Assembly (NCBI GenBank): GCA_013399855.1
Contig: VXAY01004946.1
Location: 229,606-293,605, forward strand
Direction: 5' to 3'
DNA length: 64,000 nt
DNA from: Oxyruncus cristatus
Taxonomy: Eukaryota > Chordata > Aves > Passeriformes > Cotingidae
Positions 1-13,280 of this stretch are shown here, piece by piece (position 1 is the stretch's first letter; each line of letters starts with the position of its first letter). The notes under the pieces are model-generated. The model saw only the letters and a program-made list of their open reading frames with translations. It was not told the DNA's origin and made no database searches. The position numbers and the translations under genes were made by a program.

Positions 1-3000
1 TCTTCCCCCACAAGAAGTATCGCAGTAACACTCAGGGTAGCATCCACCTAGATTGAAACCAGTGTGTAAAGCACTACCACAATCACACACAGTCAAATGA
101 GCTTTGATACTTCTGTCTCAAAAGAATATTCATTGGGCTGCTCTGTTTAGGTCCTGGCCCACTAAAAACCCTCGAACAGTGCTAGATCTGATGAATCCTT
201 GTTTCCATCCGCCACCATAGGATATTATCCAACAGGGTCTTCATCATTACACAGAGTGAAGACCACACAATCTCACAGCACTGCTACTGTTAGACTAGGA
301 TTGACTACCCAGAGGGGAAAAAAATAAAAAAAGAAAGCCCAGGAGGGATAATTCATTTCTTCAAGGCAAATAAAACTATAGCAAACAGCCTCACAGGCTC
401 TATAAGGATACCAAATCTCTACACCTCCGACATTAGGGTAAGTATACAAATCTAGATAAAACACCTACATGCTTTCCCTTGTCTCAGTTTCCTCAGCAGT
501 TTGAAGCACTTCTTTGATCTCAGATTAGAATCCCCTAGGGTGTTTTTGATCTCTGCCCCTGTAGCTTATGATTCCTGATCTGATCCCGTCTCACTTGTGC
601 ATCCAGTTTTCTGCTTCTGGTACTTTCCTCTTCGTTTCTCTTAAGCATACCTTAGTCAGTAAAAGACTATTTCACACTGTCTTAATCAACTTCCAAAACC
701 ATAGTTGTTTCTTACCTATCTTCCCCTGTAGCTTGATCTTAAAAACTGGCAACCATCTCCAAATGTCAAGAGGATTATGCAAGCAGGGGCCTTCTTCGGA
801 AGACAGTGGTCCGCTGTACAACAGTGAAGAGGAAAAAAGAACACAGACCCCAGTCAAAACAACTTCATTTTGTGTTCAACTTGGAAGCCTTCTGTATCTT
901 ATTCAGTTCATAGAAGTGCTTACTTCATGGACAGACAATTGAGATATGAAATATTCATTTTAAATTTGCATGATTTTGAAGAGTTCACTTTCCTGATGAA
1001 AAGCTGCAAATTTCTAGGAATAACAAAGTATGTTTTATGTTTTGGGCATTTTTTTAGACAAAATTGTATTTCTACCAAAACCCACTTCCAATGAAATGCT
1101 CTAATAATGGGAGAATTAGTTCCATACACTTCATTTGACAGAGTTCTAAACTTATTTTTAAAGATATAGGCAAGCATATATTGTTAAAGAACAGGATAAG
1201 CTTTGGTGTGAAGCACAGCATCATAACTTTTTGATTTACCTTGTAGAGCAGTTGTAAGGACACCGAGGTAAAACGAGTAATGAAGAGTCAAAGTTATAAT
1301 GCTTGCAGAGTAGGGTGGCTGGGAAACCTGATGAGATGTAAGATTTATTATTTATTAATTAAGATAAAAATTTTGATGCGTATTCAAAATAGGAATGGTA
1401 AGCTTATTCCTGATGCTGTACAATATGGTGAGTTGATAATGCTATTCACTCACAGAAGAAATAAAAAGGCAAAAATAGTAGGCTTTGAGAATAATATTAA
1501 CCATATTTTTAACAGATTTATATACGGCCAAGAAGCAACTGCAATGATAACAGCAAAATAAGAGTCAGGTAGTTATACAGGTAAATTTAGATAATGGAAA
1601 TAAATTATTGAAAAAATCACTAAATTTTGTATTAAGTTTGTATACATAGGTGTATAGCAAAGAAAGAAATACCTTAACTAAAGATATTTGTGAATACAAG
1701 AACAGTAGTATTGCCAACAACTACAGAGAAAAAATAATGAAAAAAGGCTTGGAAAGAAATATAAATATCTACCTTTTGTTATCCTACTTTAAATTTGAGC
1801 AAGCTGACATTAAAAAAGAGAAGAAATCAGCATTATCACTGATAGAACAGAGATCACAAAACAAGTAAGAGGAGTGCTCATACTGAACTAGAAAGAAAAA
1901 ATTGGGAGAGGTAATCTGGCAAATAAAAAATAGTCAGAAGTTTAGTTTCTGTTTGATCTGATTTCTTTTTCTTCCTTACTACAGATCCTTAAAACACTTA
2001 AGTGATGCTTTAAGTGATTCTTCCTTAGATGAGGTCAGTTTTGAACTTAAAACCACTATTTAATACAGATATATAGGCTTTTCATTTGTAGATTTCAGAT
2101 CCGACTTCTGTTTTCTCTTGCTATGTGTTGGGTTTAGGTGCCATTCAGTCTCCCTTATGAGGTCAAAAGAGGTACAATACACCTTTTCTTTGATGAGCTA
2201 GATCTAACTAACATTAAAACTGATATAATTGCCACAATAATCCAAAATTTTTGATAAAATTTTTTATAAAGTTCTTAATACTAAAGAAGTAGAATTTCCT
2301 TCCTAGTTACCTCTGGCATGTCACACTATATTTATAAAGGACTTTTTTTTAAAGTTGTGCAAGAATTTTACCAATTTTATTTGTCTACATGAGTACATTT
2401 CAAAAAGTCAATTAAAGATATTGCCTAGTAGGCACAATTCCTTCTTTATTAAATTTCAAAAGGTAATCACTGCCTTTTTGTTCACTTCACAGATGTGTAA
2501 ACTCACATATGTACTAGCTGAAGACTGCAGTTGTTAGCAGCAGATACTCACATACGAGGGCTAGGGGTGGGATACCCATTGGAGTAGATGGAACAAGAAT
2601 TATTACTGGCACAGCATAAAATAATTTAAAGGCAGAGGTTTGAAAAATGCTTTCTAAGGCCGTTTGAAAAATGCATTGGCAGACATGGATCTAATGGTAT
2701 CTAAGGTAAATAAGAACATTCTTCGATGGGAATGCAATGACAGTGCTTCTAGTATGTGTGGGAATACAGACACAGGACTATTGACTAAGAGAAATATTTT
2801 AATGTCCTTTGATCAAAATGAAAAAGAAAAAACAATTAAATAAATTTTGAATTTAAAATACTAATAAAGCTAAAGTATAACAAAGATGTGGGGTGAGAAT
2901 TCCCTGTGCTACAAAATGGATTACCTTGTTATCCATAATCATAAGCAACTGTTCATTACTTTGCCAGTCTGAACTCTTAATTTGTTTGAAAGAGTCTGAG

Positions 3001-6000
3001 ATTTTGCATTTATACCCTGGAGAGCTAATTTTCTCTCCAGGATGCCCCTAAAGTTTTGGCAATTGCTAGTGCTTTTCCTGCCCCTCCAGAAAATGAATAA
3101 GTTGATGAGGACTGATAAGAGGAACTATTTGCTATTCCCTTGAAGACTGACTAGGCTGAAAGCTAGTTGTTTTCCTGGATGGGATAGGAAGATGAACCAT
3201 TTTACGGTATCAGTGTCTTTCCCACAATGATCTCATTAGACCTCTGCAGCAAAATCTTTTTGGAAAAGCTTTAAACTCCCTTTCTGACTTGACATCCAAG
3301 CCAGAACTAGCATGCCTCCTTTAAAGTGACGAACTGCCCTCAAACACAGCAGTCATTTCTCTTCAAGTCTTTCCTCAAGTCTCTGCAATACAGACAGTTC
3401 TTCTCTACTGACAAGAAAACAAATTGTATTTGGGTTTATTTACTAATTGTAGAGTTGTTTTACTGCCCCATCTTCATCATGGCAGACAGATTACACCATA
3501 TCTGTTCAGCCATTACTACCCCTGCTACAGTTATCTAAAGGTCAGTTGATTTCCCACTTCTATATTAGAAAAAATACTGCTTACCCAGTAATGCCAACAG
3601 TATTAGAGTATTTGCATTTGAAACGCTTGAAAACTGACATCATCAAAGAAGATCCTTTTAGACATTTGAACAATTAACACTAAAGAGCTGACATTTGAAA
3701 ACAGAATTGTTACATAAATACAGGAAAAATTAAAATAAATTAAAAGTAAAGAAAAATTAGACAATATACATATTGGCAATTACTACATTACTACAAAATA
3801 TTTTAAACAGTAATATTTATAAAACAATAAGAACATATCAAATGCTTTTTTAAAATTCCACAATGAAAGAAGCTAGGCTTGGATTGCCTTGATTAACCAA
3901 ATCTTCCCTTTCAGATCACAGAAAAATATTCTCAGTGGTTTTTAAAAACCCTCCTGCTGACTTGAAACAATTGCTAAAATCACAGTTTACTTTCATTCCT
4001 TGCCTATAAATAGCAGTTCCAATGCCAACAAAACACTTTATCATACACCAACTTGTTAAAAAAAGTAAGAATTAGATATTTCTTAGGCATTATAAAGTTA
4101 AACCGGTTATTAAAACACAGCATTTTTATAAAATGGTTTTCTAAAACTGTTCAGTGGAGCTCTCACAAAACCTGCAGACTGTGAGAGATATGCCTCTCTT
4201 AAACCATCAAAATAATAAATTTTTTCCCCCTACCTTTTTACAAACTAGAAAGAAAGTTTATGAAGAAACCTATGAGCTCTCAGCTCTTGCAACATCTGTA
4301 GAATTTTTCCAGGAGCTTTTTTATGTTTGAAAGGCCATTGTTACATCAAAAATTAATCTGAAGCAAGGTCACAGAAATATGCTGTTCTAACTTAGACTTT
4401 GGCTTTACTCCTTCTCAACACTGTTGAGGTTCCCTTGGCACTAGGAATAACAACAGAATTACTGTATTATGATGAAAATGGTGAGATCAATGTGGAATTT
4501 TAAAATCAGTTCTAGAAATTTATGTTTTCTACATTATTAATGCCTAAAGCCCCTAAGATATATGGCCTTGTGAAAGTGAGTACATCAGTGGTTATAATTT
4601 TAGAGATCAAAATTCTGCAGGAGACATGACTGGAAAAATATCTCCTGGAAACTAATTAATGAAAATACTGAAATGAATTATATAAACAACTTCAGTGAAG
4701 ACCTTAATGTTATCTAAAATGGTAATTGTGAGCAAAACCAACCACTCTTTTAAAATGAAGATTCACTTAACATCCTGCATCTGTAGTACATAAGTCTGTT
4801 ACAAGGGAAAAAAGCCTGAAGGAAATTGCTTAACCATGAAAGAAGGATGTAAGGTACTCTAGCTCAAAAAAATCAAAATTAAAAGGCTTTTTTTAAAAAT
4901 TAGGCAGACAGATGAAACATATGAATTGAGTGGCACAGATGCCAAAACAGGAAGTATTTCTCAAAAACAAAATCCATCAAGGAAATTTACACTGCTCTGA
5001 TTTCAAGGTGAATAGCTAATTATTAGTTCCACCTCAGTTAAACATTTCAAGATACCAGCGTAAATTTTAAATTAATAAATAGAAATTAAGACGCTTCTGT
5101 TTATCAGAAATACCATAGGAACAAGAGGAGGTTAAGGAGCAAATCTTGCTCTCACACTTACTTTTGCATTGATTTTATTGGGATTAAATGGGGATAAGGA
5201 GAAAGTTGCTTTTTCTTTTCTGTTTTATAAAAAAAATGGTATCTTAGATTAGTTGATACAGACTCAGGAAAATGTACTGTTCCCTCATTTTGTAAAAAAT
5301 ATTTTTCATACTATGTATCCTCTTCAAATTCACAGAAGTGTAGTAGCCATCATACTGCTTGAGAACAAATGCATTTGAAAACATTTGTGAAATTAGAAAA
5401 TTAAAGACATGAGCAAACAAACAAGTTATTCCAAGGTACACTAATGTTTGAATCTTTGCCACATCAATTTCTCTTCAGGAACAACCCATATGCAATGTTC
5501 TTACCCTGAGGCACATGTAGGTAAATGATAGGGAGGTTATTCCTCTCTCCAAAGGATAAGCTCTCTCATGTTTCCAGAGAGTGGGAATATGCAGACTGCT
5601 CTTGTGGAAAGGCCCTGTTGTAAATTAGTACATAGCTTCACTTGAAAAAAAAAAAAAAAAAAAGCCCACCTATAGTCTTAGAATTAAAGGAATTAATGCA
5701 TCAAAGCATTAGCAGAGAAAAAAGCTAATGTAGAAAAACGCAATGGCAGATGAATTATTGTCTGATACCTTGACTATTGTGTCACACTGGAAATAATTGG
5801 GATGCAAAGAATGCATTAATCATCAATAAATACTTGAGATTCTTATACATTTCCTACAGAATAGTTTACTTTAGTTATAAAGTAAATATTAACTAAATTA
5901 TATCATTTTATTAGATCAATGAGTCCTACAAGCTGCACAACTAGTCACTCCATTACAAGTATAATAATTGGCATTTATCCAGAGGATAATTGATGAAAGC

Positions 6001-9000
6001 ATTCAGCTTTGGCAATAAAAACTCCAGGAGATGGGAGCAGTAGTAGTTCTTTACACTGTCTTCTAAAAACTGGAGCCTTATCCTTCCTTGAAAAATACAT
6101 CACATCACATTTCAGTCAGGCACAGCATGAACCAGCCTCTTCCATGTGAGGAAAGTTTTATCAAGTCATTTCACATCTCATTTTTAATAATATAAATGGA
6201 CTGAGCTTCTCAGTCTAGAGCAGTTTTCTGATATTAGAGAGTCTTTTTTTTGTTTTGCTGCTATACCCTTTTCCAATTTTTGCGGTACTTTAAAATTACC
6301 AAATACGATACTCCGTTATGGGGCACAACTATGCTGTAAGCATAATTTTTTCTTCAACTCATTACTGCTTTTTCCATATACTCTCTACATCTAAATACAG
6401 ACTTTCTCCTCTAACATTCATGCTGGCACCACATTCCAGAATGTCTGTCTAGCCTTTTTTGCAAAGGAGAGTTTGGAGGACAACTGAGAAGACGAAGAAT
6501 TAGTTGGAAATTCAGAAATTTCAGATGAACTATCCATGTGTGTGTGACTGGCCAAGAAAAATAGAAGTACTTCTTAAAAAGTTGAGAAACCATGCAATGG
6601 AGGCTGGCAGCAAAAGCATAGCAGAGTGAAGAAACAGTTTTTCAGGACTAAGTGAAAAATTACTGACAAAGTGAGGGTACCCCATGCAGAGATTTAGCCA
6701 GCATTTGGACCTTCTTCTACAACATGGTGATAACCATCTATCGATATGATGTAGGAGAAGAAAACTCTAAAATGTACAGATAGAAAATATAAATACAATC
6801 AAAGTGGCTGGAAAAATAGTCCTTACATGTGCTTAGAACAAAAAAATGGTTCCACAAAGACCGAGCTAGGAGAAGATGGGAGGATAGAAAGACTTTTGGA
6901 GTGGAATACACAAGTAGCATCAATGGTCTGTGCAAAAGTGAACTGTTACCTTTTTCCAGTTTCCCATTCCACAGCTGAAAAATATCAGAACATCAAAATT
7001 CTTTCTGCAATGCTTCTATGTTTTCACAGAAAAAGGTCAGCTGGATAGATGCAGAGCAAGCACTGTGACTCTGACAAGGATGAAGGATTAGACAAAGCTG
7101 TGGAACGTTGATAACAAGTCAGAGCTACATACTGTGTGCTATCTCCTTTCCAAAGTTATTAAGCCTTTGATCTACAAGGTCATTAAACTTTTCAACACAC
7201 TCAATATCCAGTCAAAGGTGAAAAGAAGTTTTATTCTGAATAATAAACATAAAATTAGACACCCTGCAAAGTAATTAATACTATCCCATGTAGCCTCCCA
7301 GCTCACAGAGAGCATGGTATTGCCCAGAAGGTGGATTCGTTTCTTTAACTCATTTTTTTCATGAGAAAGACTGATGGAAGACCCTTCATTGCTTTGACTG
7401 TTATGTACTTGAAGACTTACAGTTTTATTAAGTTCAAATAGGCAACACAGCTATGCAAAATATACTATTCAAATACCAGAAATATTTTCACTTTAGTTTT
7501 TCTGTAAAAATACTTTTGATCTGCTTCATTAAAATCAAAATAAACACAACAAGTTGAGACATACTGTATACTTCATGTAGCTAAGTCTACAATGAAGTCC
7601 CTAGGTTTAGTTTAATGAATTTCCATAGAGAAGAATTTTCAGTATTATACTTACTTGCCATAAAACAAGTTACATTACAAATTAAATACATTTTTATACT
7701 GCGTTATTTATTAGCACGGGTAGATTTTTTAAAAAACCTGGTGTTGACAGTCTTCTGAAAGCCATTGTACATTGCTTAAACCTCTTCTACACTAAATTCT
7801 GTAGCGATTTCTCTACACTTTACTTTTTGAGCCTACATTTAATTGTGCTCCTTTCATGAATTCAGGACAGTCTAGAGCCTCCGTAGGTAGAAGATGATCT
7901 CAGATATGGACTTGTCAAGGTACTTAGATTTTCATTGTAGCTATACAGAAATATAATTTTCTACAGTTATGAGAGTCTGGCAATCACTAATGTACTTCAA
8001 AATTGACTAGGTCATTTGTCCTCTCTGTCTAAGGGCTAAGCATTTAGTGAGAGGAAACTATTAAAATGAAAGAGAAATCTTATTTTATAAAAACAATAAG
8101 ACACTTTCCAGATTCCTACTGCAATTAATTTCTTTTCATTCTAAAACAAAACTTTTAATAAATTATTTAATTATTAATCTTAATATTTTCATTTTGGGGC
8201 ACCATTGGTTTGGTTTAGGTTCTTTTTGTTTAGGTCTTCATATACCTTCATGCAACTGTCCTAATAAAAAAGGGCATAAAAAAAAAATCCATGAAGACAT
8301 GCATCAGATGTTTTTAGATTTTTTCTGCAGGAGAAGATTTCTAATCTATGACATTTGAATAAAAAGGTGAAAGGGAGGTTGAACTAGTCTCTTTATTTTA
8401 AGCAAAAGAATATATTTCCTGTTTCCTTTTTAAAATCAAATTATCAATAGACAGAAAATGCAATTCACTGAACATCTGTTGTTCTTCTCTTAGATCAAAT
8501 TGTTTAAATAGAGAAAGTTATTCTGTATGCGGCAAAACAGAGGGAGCAGACGCTGATCAGCAGGTATGGCTTTTCATGAAAAATGTGTTTCAAGATGGGC
8601 AACAATCGTTGCCTCATTCTCCTCTGTTTGTCATCTTTCATAGGAGAGTAGATAGAGAGCAGAGTCAATGTTGTATCAAATTTTGGTTGAATTTAGCTTT
8701 AAACCACTGGCCAGAACTTTGCACCTCAGAAATTTCTTGTTTAAGTGCTGTGTCAGAGCTCTGTACGCAGTAGTTTTTGTAACTAAAAACCCATTTAGTG
8801 CATTTTAAACCAAATATATTGAAATTATTCTTTATGAATACTCATTCACAAGTATGAAAAAACACTAATATTGTAGGTCTGTTTGTTCTTTCTTCTCACA
8901 GGAGATGAAACAGGAGATATTTACATTGTTGACCTATAAATAACTGACCCTAATAATTTATTTCAGAGTCTCATTTCTCTGAGCTATTTGTTGAGCAAAC

Positions 9001-9034
9001 CAAAAGACTGTGTATGGAAGCTTTAGCTTAAAAA
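1..9034. other. AT-rich non-coding stretch, no gene recognised
   Basis: Both strands hold only short, stop-bounded frames (at most about 124 codons) with no recognisable domain and no convincing splice-site pairing. No CR1 or LTR homology was spotted. A 19-base A run lies near 5.65 kb. Around 6136-6200 there is weak resemblance to an old MIR-type SINE, too degraded to call. The interval is probably intergenic or deep intronic. Confidence 0.6.
5645..5663 (+). repeat. poly-A run, 19 bases
   Basis: This is an uninterrupted run of 19 A. The upstream sequence shows no open frame or known retroelement, so it is a simple repeat rather than a demonstrable retroposed tail. Confidence 0.9.
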
Positions 9035-9605
9035 TCACAGAATCACTGAATATACTGAGTTGGAAGAGGCCCACAAGGATCATCGAGTCCAACCCTTAGC
9101 CCTGCACAGGACCATCCCCAAGAGTCACACCATGTACCTGAGTGTATCATCCAAATGCTTCTTGAACTCTGTCAGGCTTGGTGCTGGGACCACTTGCCTG
9201 GGGAACCTGTTCCAGTGCACAACCACCCTCTGGGTGAAGAACCTTTTCCTAGTATCCAACCTAAACCTCCCCTGTCACAACTTCAAGCCATTTCCTCGGG
9301 TCCTGTCACTGGCCATCACAGAGAAGAGATCAGTGCCTGCCCATTCTCTTCTGCTCACAAGGAAGCTGAAGTGAGGTTCCCCCTCAGTCTCTTCCACACT
9401 GAACTGGCCAAAACTGCACACAATACTCAGAGTAAGGCTGCCCCAGTGCAGAGCAGAGTGGGACAATCACCTCCCTTGACCAGCTGTTGATGTTTTGCCT
9501 GACGCTCCCCAGCACACAGCTGTCCCTCCTGGCTGCCAGGGCACTGCTGACTCATGTTCAACTTGCCATCCCTAACTCAATCCAGTCTCATTGCCCAGTT
9601 CGAGG
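9035..9605 (-). mobile_element. CR1 LINE 3' fragment (copy A), minus strand
   Basis: Read on the minus strand, this is the 3' part of a CR1 non-LTR retrotransposon. It runs from the region coding the QCALAA-type motif (about 9510-9570), through the end of the reverse-transcriptase ORF (motif TDLFS then SDRTRGNG, about 9280-9350), to the 3' UTR. It ends in the octamer tail seen on the plus strand as CACAGAATCACTGAAT near 9036. The reading frame is broken and the copy is 5'-truncated, as is usual for CR1, so it is not mobile. A second copy of the same subfamily lies at 12563 in the same orientation. The left (5') boundary of the element near 9605 is approximate. Confidence 0.93.
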
Positions 9606-12562
9606 AGATTACTGTAGTCCAGACATACTGTTGAAGATGATGAGAATGGAACCCCAGGCCAACATCGTTGCTCTACATTCTCTGGTGTGACATGAGAAAG
9701 CAGCTGCATGTACCAGACTTCCAAGGTTATTCTGTCTCCAGGTCTCTCTTATTGTTCATATTTGGAGTGTTTTGATTTACTTTGTTCCTAGCAGAAGGAG
9801 AATCATCTACTTTCCATCGTGGTAATATTCCCTGGCAGAGTAGTAGACAACGCATTATTTTAGTGTATTAATATTTATGTTTGAGGGTCTTATTTAAAGT
9901 ACATTTTTGTGAACACTGTTCAGACTTGCATCCAGAAAATATTTTTAATTTAAATTCAGTTCTTTCTTAGAATATAAACACTCTTCTTTCTACAATGTAC
10001 ATAAGCCACATAAATAAAAGGCCTTTTCCCCCTCTGATATTTCTTGTTTTAATACATTTTTCATCATTATGAAGAAAATGAAATATGGCTTACCATATGC
10101 TATTTGCTAGCTATAGGCTGAGAAATGCCCTCATGTTCACAGAGACATATTTGCAAAAAATAATGTAAGGGAGAACCTTGCAGGTTGTAGACCTGAGGCT
10201 CACAGTGTTCATGACTGAACTTTCTAGTGGAAAGCTAATCTGTCTTTGCTGAACACTGCACATGAAGCCCTGATCTTGCTTTACATCATCTTCATCCAAT
10301 TCACAAAACTTATTCCCAGTTTAATGATGGGCTTGTTCTCATCAAATAAGCAAGAATTAATTAAAAGTGAAAGCAAGGTTGCTGTAGGTCAGGATACAGA
10401 CTGTGTTGTATTAAACAAGGGAGATGAACTTTTGCTATGCCTATGCATATCATACTTCCATGAAACTTGAATTAAAAGTCTTTTACTTTTCAGCTGTTAA
10501 AGCCAAAGAACTTGAAAAATTATTTTTCAAATAAAAATACCTTTTAGTTTATGTGCTCCTTACTCCAGACTGTGTTTACAGAGGCTAATAAATGCTGTTA
10601 TGTTAAAGCATTTTCTTCTTGGTTAGATATATGATAACAGTAATATTCTAGCATCAAAAGTGTATACTAAATAAACACTGAGTTGATTTTCAAACACATA
10701 AAAAATATTTTCAATTTTTTGTCCCTCATTAGGTATTTCATCTTTGGTTTAGCTAATTGTAGATGTCCAGAGGCTTATAGAGGCTTATTGACTTCTTTCT
10801 TTATCAAAGGTTCTGTAAGAACTTGTTTTAAAAGGGTGTTGGTATTATATACTTGAAAGCTTTTTCTCATTTAATAATCCTGAACATGACAGCCAGCTTT
10901 GGTTATGCAAACAAAACTCAGAGCCTTGTTTCATAATATTTTCCTCTGGTTATTATTGATAGCAAATAGAAACTGCTTCACAAATAATTTTTCTACCCTT
11001 TATTTTCCTATGTGTTTCAATATTAAATCATTCTTTTGCCTCTTTTCATATTGCTGTCGCAGGAGGATTTGGTCTGAAAGTTGATGTGGAAGGAGTCAGT
11101 GTTCTTAGCTTCTCCCTGATAGTACTTTTTTGCACTGTGTAAATAAAATAATGCCAAAATGAAGACCAAAACTATGGGGTTTTCTTGCATTTTATTTAGA
11201 ATAGGACAGAAGATATCAAAGAAAGAAGGAATCCTGAAGTATCTTCTAACTCAATCCACTGTCTCAAGGCCAAACCAACCATCCTTTTAGAACATTTGTG
11301 ATATATATTCTTCCAACCTGTTTTGGAAAATAACCAATTACATAAATTTTTCCATTGCTAGTTACCAGTCTCATTTATTAGGTATTTATAAAAATTAACA
11401 AAATCTTCCTGCTTCTTGATGTTCTGCTCTTAATTCTTGTGCACTGGTCCCTGGAATCAAGTAAAGACTTTGACCTGTTTGTAGTGGAAGTGCAGACGAA
11501 GTAAGGAACTTCACTTCTTTTTTAGAAAACCAAAGGCATAAACCCCAAACAAATTTTATGCCCCTACTTGCAATGGGGCAGGCCACAACAACATAACTGC
11601 TCCTTTTACTGACAACTTGATAAAATCCTAATTTGTCCTCCCCCATCCATCCACTCCACAGTAAGAACAGCAGACTTGACATGAAAAAGATTGAGGACAC
11701 TGGTGATGGGCCCTCTTCACCACCTGCAGGCTGAAATGACTGGAAACCCAGCATGTGACCATTCCCTAAGTACATTATTCTCAGGATGGGCTCAGGTTAG
11801 TAGGACAATGCAGATCTATGGAACTCTTGCAGAATGAGTTATGGAGCGCATGGCAGCAGATGCTCTTGTACTGGGGCAAAAAGGTATTGGAAGCTGAAAA
11901 GCTGATGGTGTGCAAGCTTGTCTTCAGGGACACCCACTAAATCAGTCTTTGAACAGGACTGGCAGCCAAGACATGAAAAGCAGCAACATCCCACGAGAGG
12001 GAGAAGGCTTCAAGATCCTGTCCTCACCTCTCTTTCTCCCCACCACCCCCTTGTCTCTGTTGGCTCCAAAGGGGAAATCCAGGCCTGGCTGGAGAGGGCC
12101 TGGGACACAGGGATCTCCTGGTAGTGAACCATTCTGTCCACACACAACAGATACCATCAAAGTGAGCCTGGGCAGCTGTCAGCAACTCATCCTGGTAATG
12201 GCCACCCACATCCAGTGGTGTTTCCTGATGACACTGGATGTAACCACACTGAGTGTTCTCCAAAACAGCAGTCTTGACAGAATTGTTATTTAGTACAATG
12301 ATGCTACACCCCAGTGATCGCAGACACAGTTCTCCCTCATCATGGTCCCTGTGAGTGTCTGTTTCTCACTCTTCTCCCAAAAGATTGAAGCGTGCAATCT
12401 TCTCCTTTTCATCCCTTTCCTCACCAGGAAATGTTTGCCTGTTGTTCTGGCTATCCTCTGGGGGTTTTCCCACTCCACATAAGTCTGTTAGAAGATTAAG
12501 AACTGGGGTGACTTGTGTCATGAAATGGTTACCACTCCAATGGGTATCAAGAGTACTTCACA
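9606..12562. other. unassigned non-coding stretch between two CR1 copies
   Basis: No repeat or gene was recognised. The part at 11880-12300 is somewhat more GC-rich and carries overlapping open frames on both strands (up to 127 codons). They match no protein I know and lack a convincing start context or splice pairing. A 126-codon minus frame at 11395-11775 is likewise unremarkable. Confidence 0.5.
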
Positions 12563-13055
12563 AAATCACAGAATATGCTGAGTTGGAAGGGAGTCATAAG
12601 TATCATTAGCCCTGCACAGAACCATCCCCAAGAGTCACACCATGCACCTGAGAGTATCATCCAAATGCTTCTTGAACTCTGTCAGGTTTGGTGCTGGGAC
12701 CACTTGCCTGGGGAACCTGTTCCAGTGCATAACCACCCTCTGGGTGAAGAACCTTTTCCTAGTATCCAACCTAAACCTCCCCTGCCACAACTTCAAGCCA
12801 TTTCCTCGGGTCCTGTCACTGGCCATCACAGAGAAGAGATCAGTGCCCGCCCCTTCTCTTTCCCTCACAAAGAATTTATGACTGAGATGAAATCTCCCCT
12901 CAGTCTCCTCCAGGTTGAACAGATCAAGTGACCTCAACTGCTCCTCATACAGCTTCCCCTCAGGGTCCTTCACCATCTTCATTGCCCTCCTTTGGACACT
13001 CTCTAAGAGCTTAATATCTTTCTTAATTGTGATGCCCAAAAACTGCACTGAGTTG
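12563..13055 (-). mobile_element. CR1 LINE 3' fragment (copy B) with open RT C-terminus
   Basis: Minus-strand CR1. The frame 13048-12635 is open for 137 codons and covers the C-terminal end of the CR1 reverse-transcriptase ORF. Visible motifs in order are KKDIKLLESVQRRA, YEEQLRSL, TDLFS, SDRTRGNG, GRFRLD and HWNR, with the natural stop near 12635 followed by the 3' UTR and octamer-like end (CACAGAAT on plus). The catalytic RT core (FADD-type motif) is absent, so this is a dead fragment. By eye it differs from copy A at about seven of 230 aligned bases, so both derive from one fairly young subfamily. It joins directly to endonuclease-derived sequence at about 13056. Confidence 0.95.
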
Positions 13056-13280
13056 GCTTCCTTAGGACCTGTTCCATAAAGTTGTCATCCAGTTTTTTTA
13101 GGAATCTTCTGGCCCAGGTTGTACCAGCTGTGTGATGCTCCCAGTTAATTTCTGGCAAGTTGAAGCCCCCCATAAAGACAAGGGCAGTGACTTGGAAGTG
13201 TCCCTCAGTTCCACAAAGAATAATTCATCAGCTTCATTGTCCTGGCTGGGAGGTCTGTGGCAGACTGTCATAGGCTGATT
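13056..13280 (-). pseudogene. CR1 endonuclease-domain remnant
   Basis: On the minus strand this encodes pieces of the CR1 apurinic-type endonuclease domain: a YRPP-like segment (as HRPPSQ), ELRDTS, then after a one-base frameshift MGGFNLPEINW, which corresponds to the usual MGDFN catalytic-domain motif, and RRFLKKLDDNF. The D of MGDFN is replaced by G. The order fits a single CR1 copy in which everything between the endonuclease and the last part of the RT was deleted, with the junction near 13050-13056. A separate CR1 insertion is the alternative. Confidence 0.8.

Noticed and set aside
5645..5663. Poly-A run as the tail of a processed pseudogene
   Set aside because: No coding-like sequence or duplication precedes it.
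6136..6200. Possible MIR-type SINE remnant
   Set aside because: Only loose resemblance to the AAGTCA-TTCAC-TCT segment; too degraded to support a call by eye.
9060..9490. Overlapping plus-strand frames of 104 and 111 codons
   Set aside because: They are antisense translations of the minus-strand CR1 3' region.
11910..12293. 127-codon plus-strand frame in a more GC-rich patch
   Set aside because: Other frames on both strands are equally open here. There are no motifs, no splice pairing and no recognised homology.
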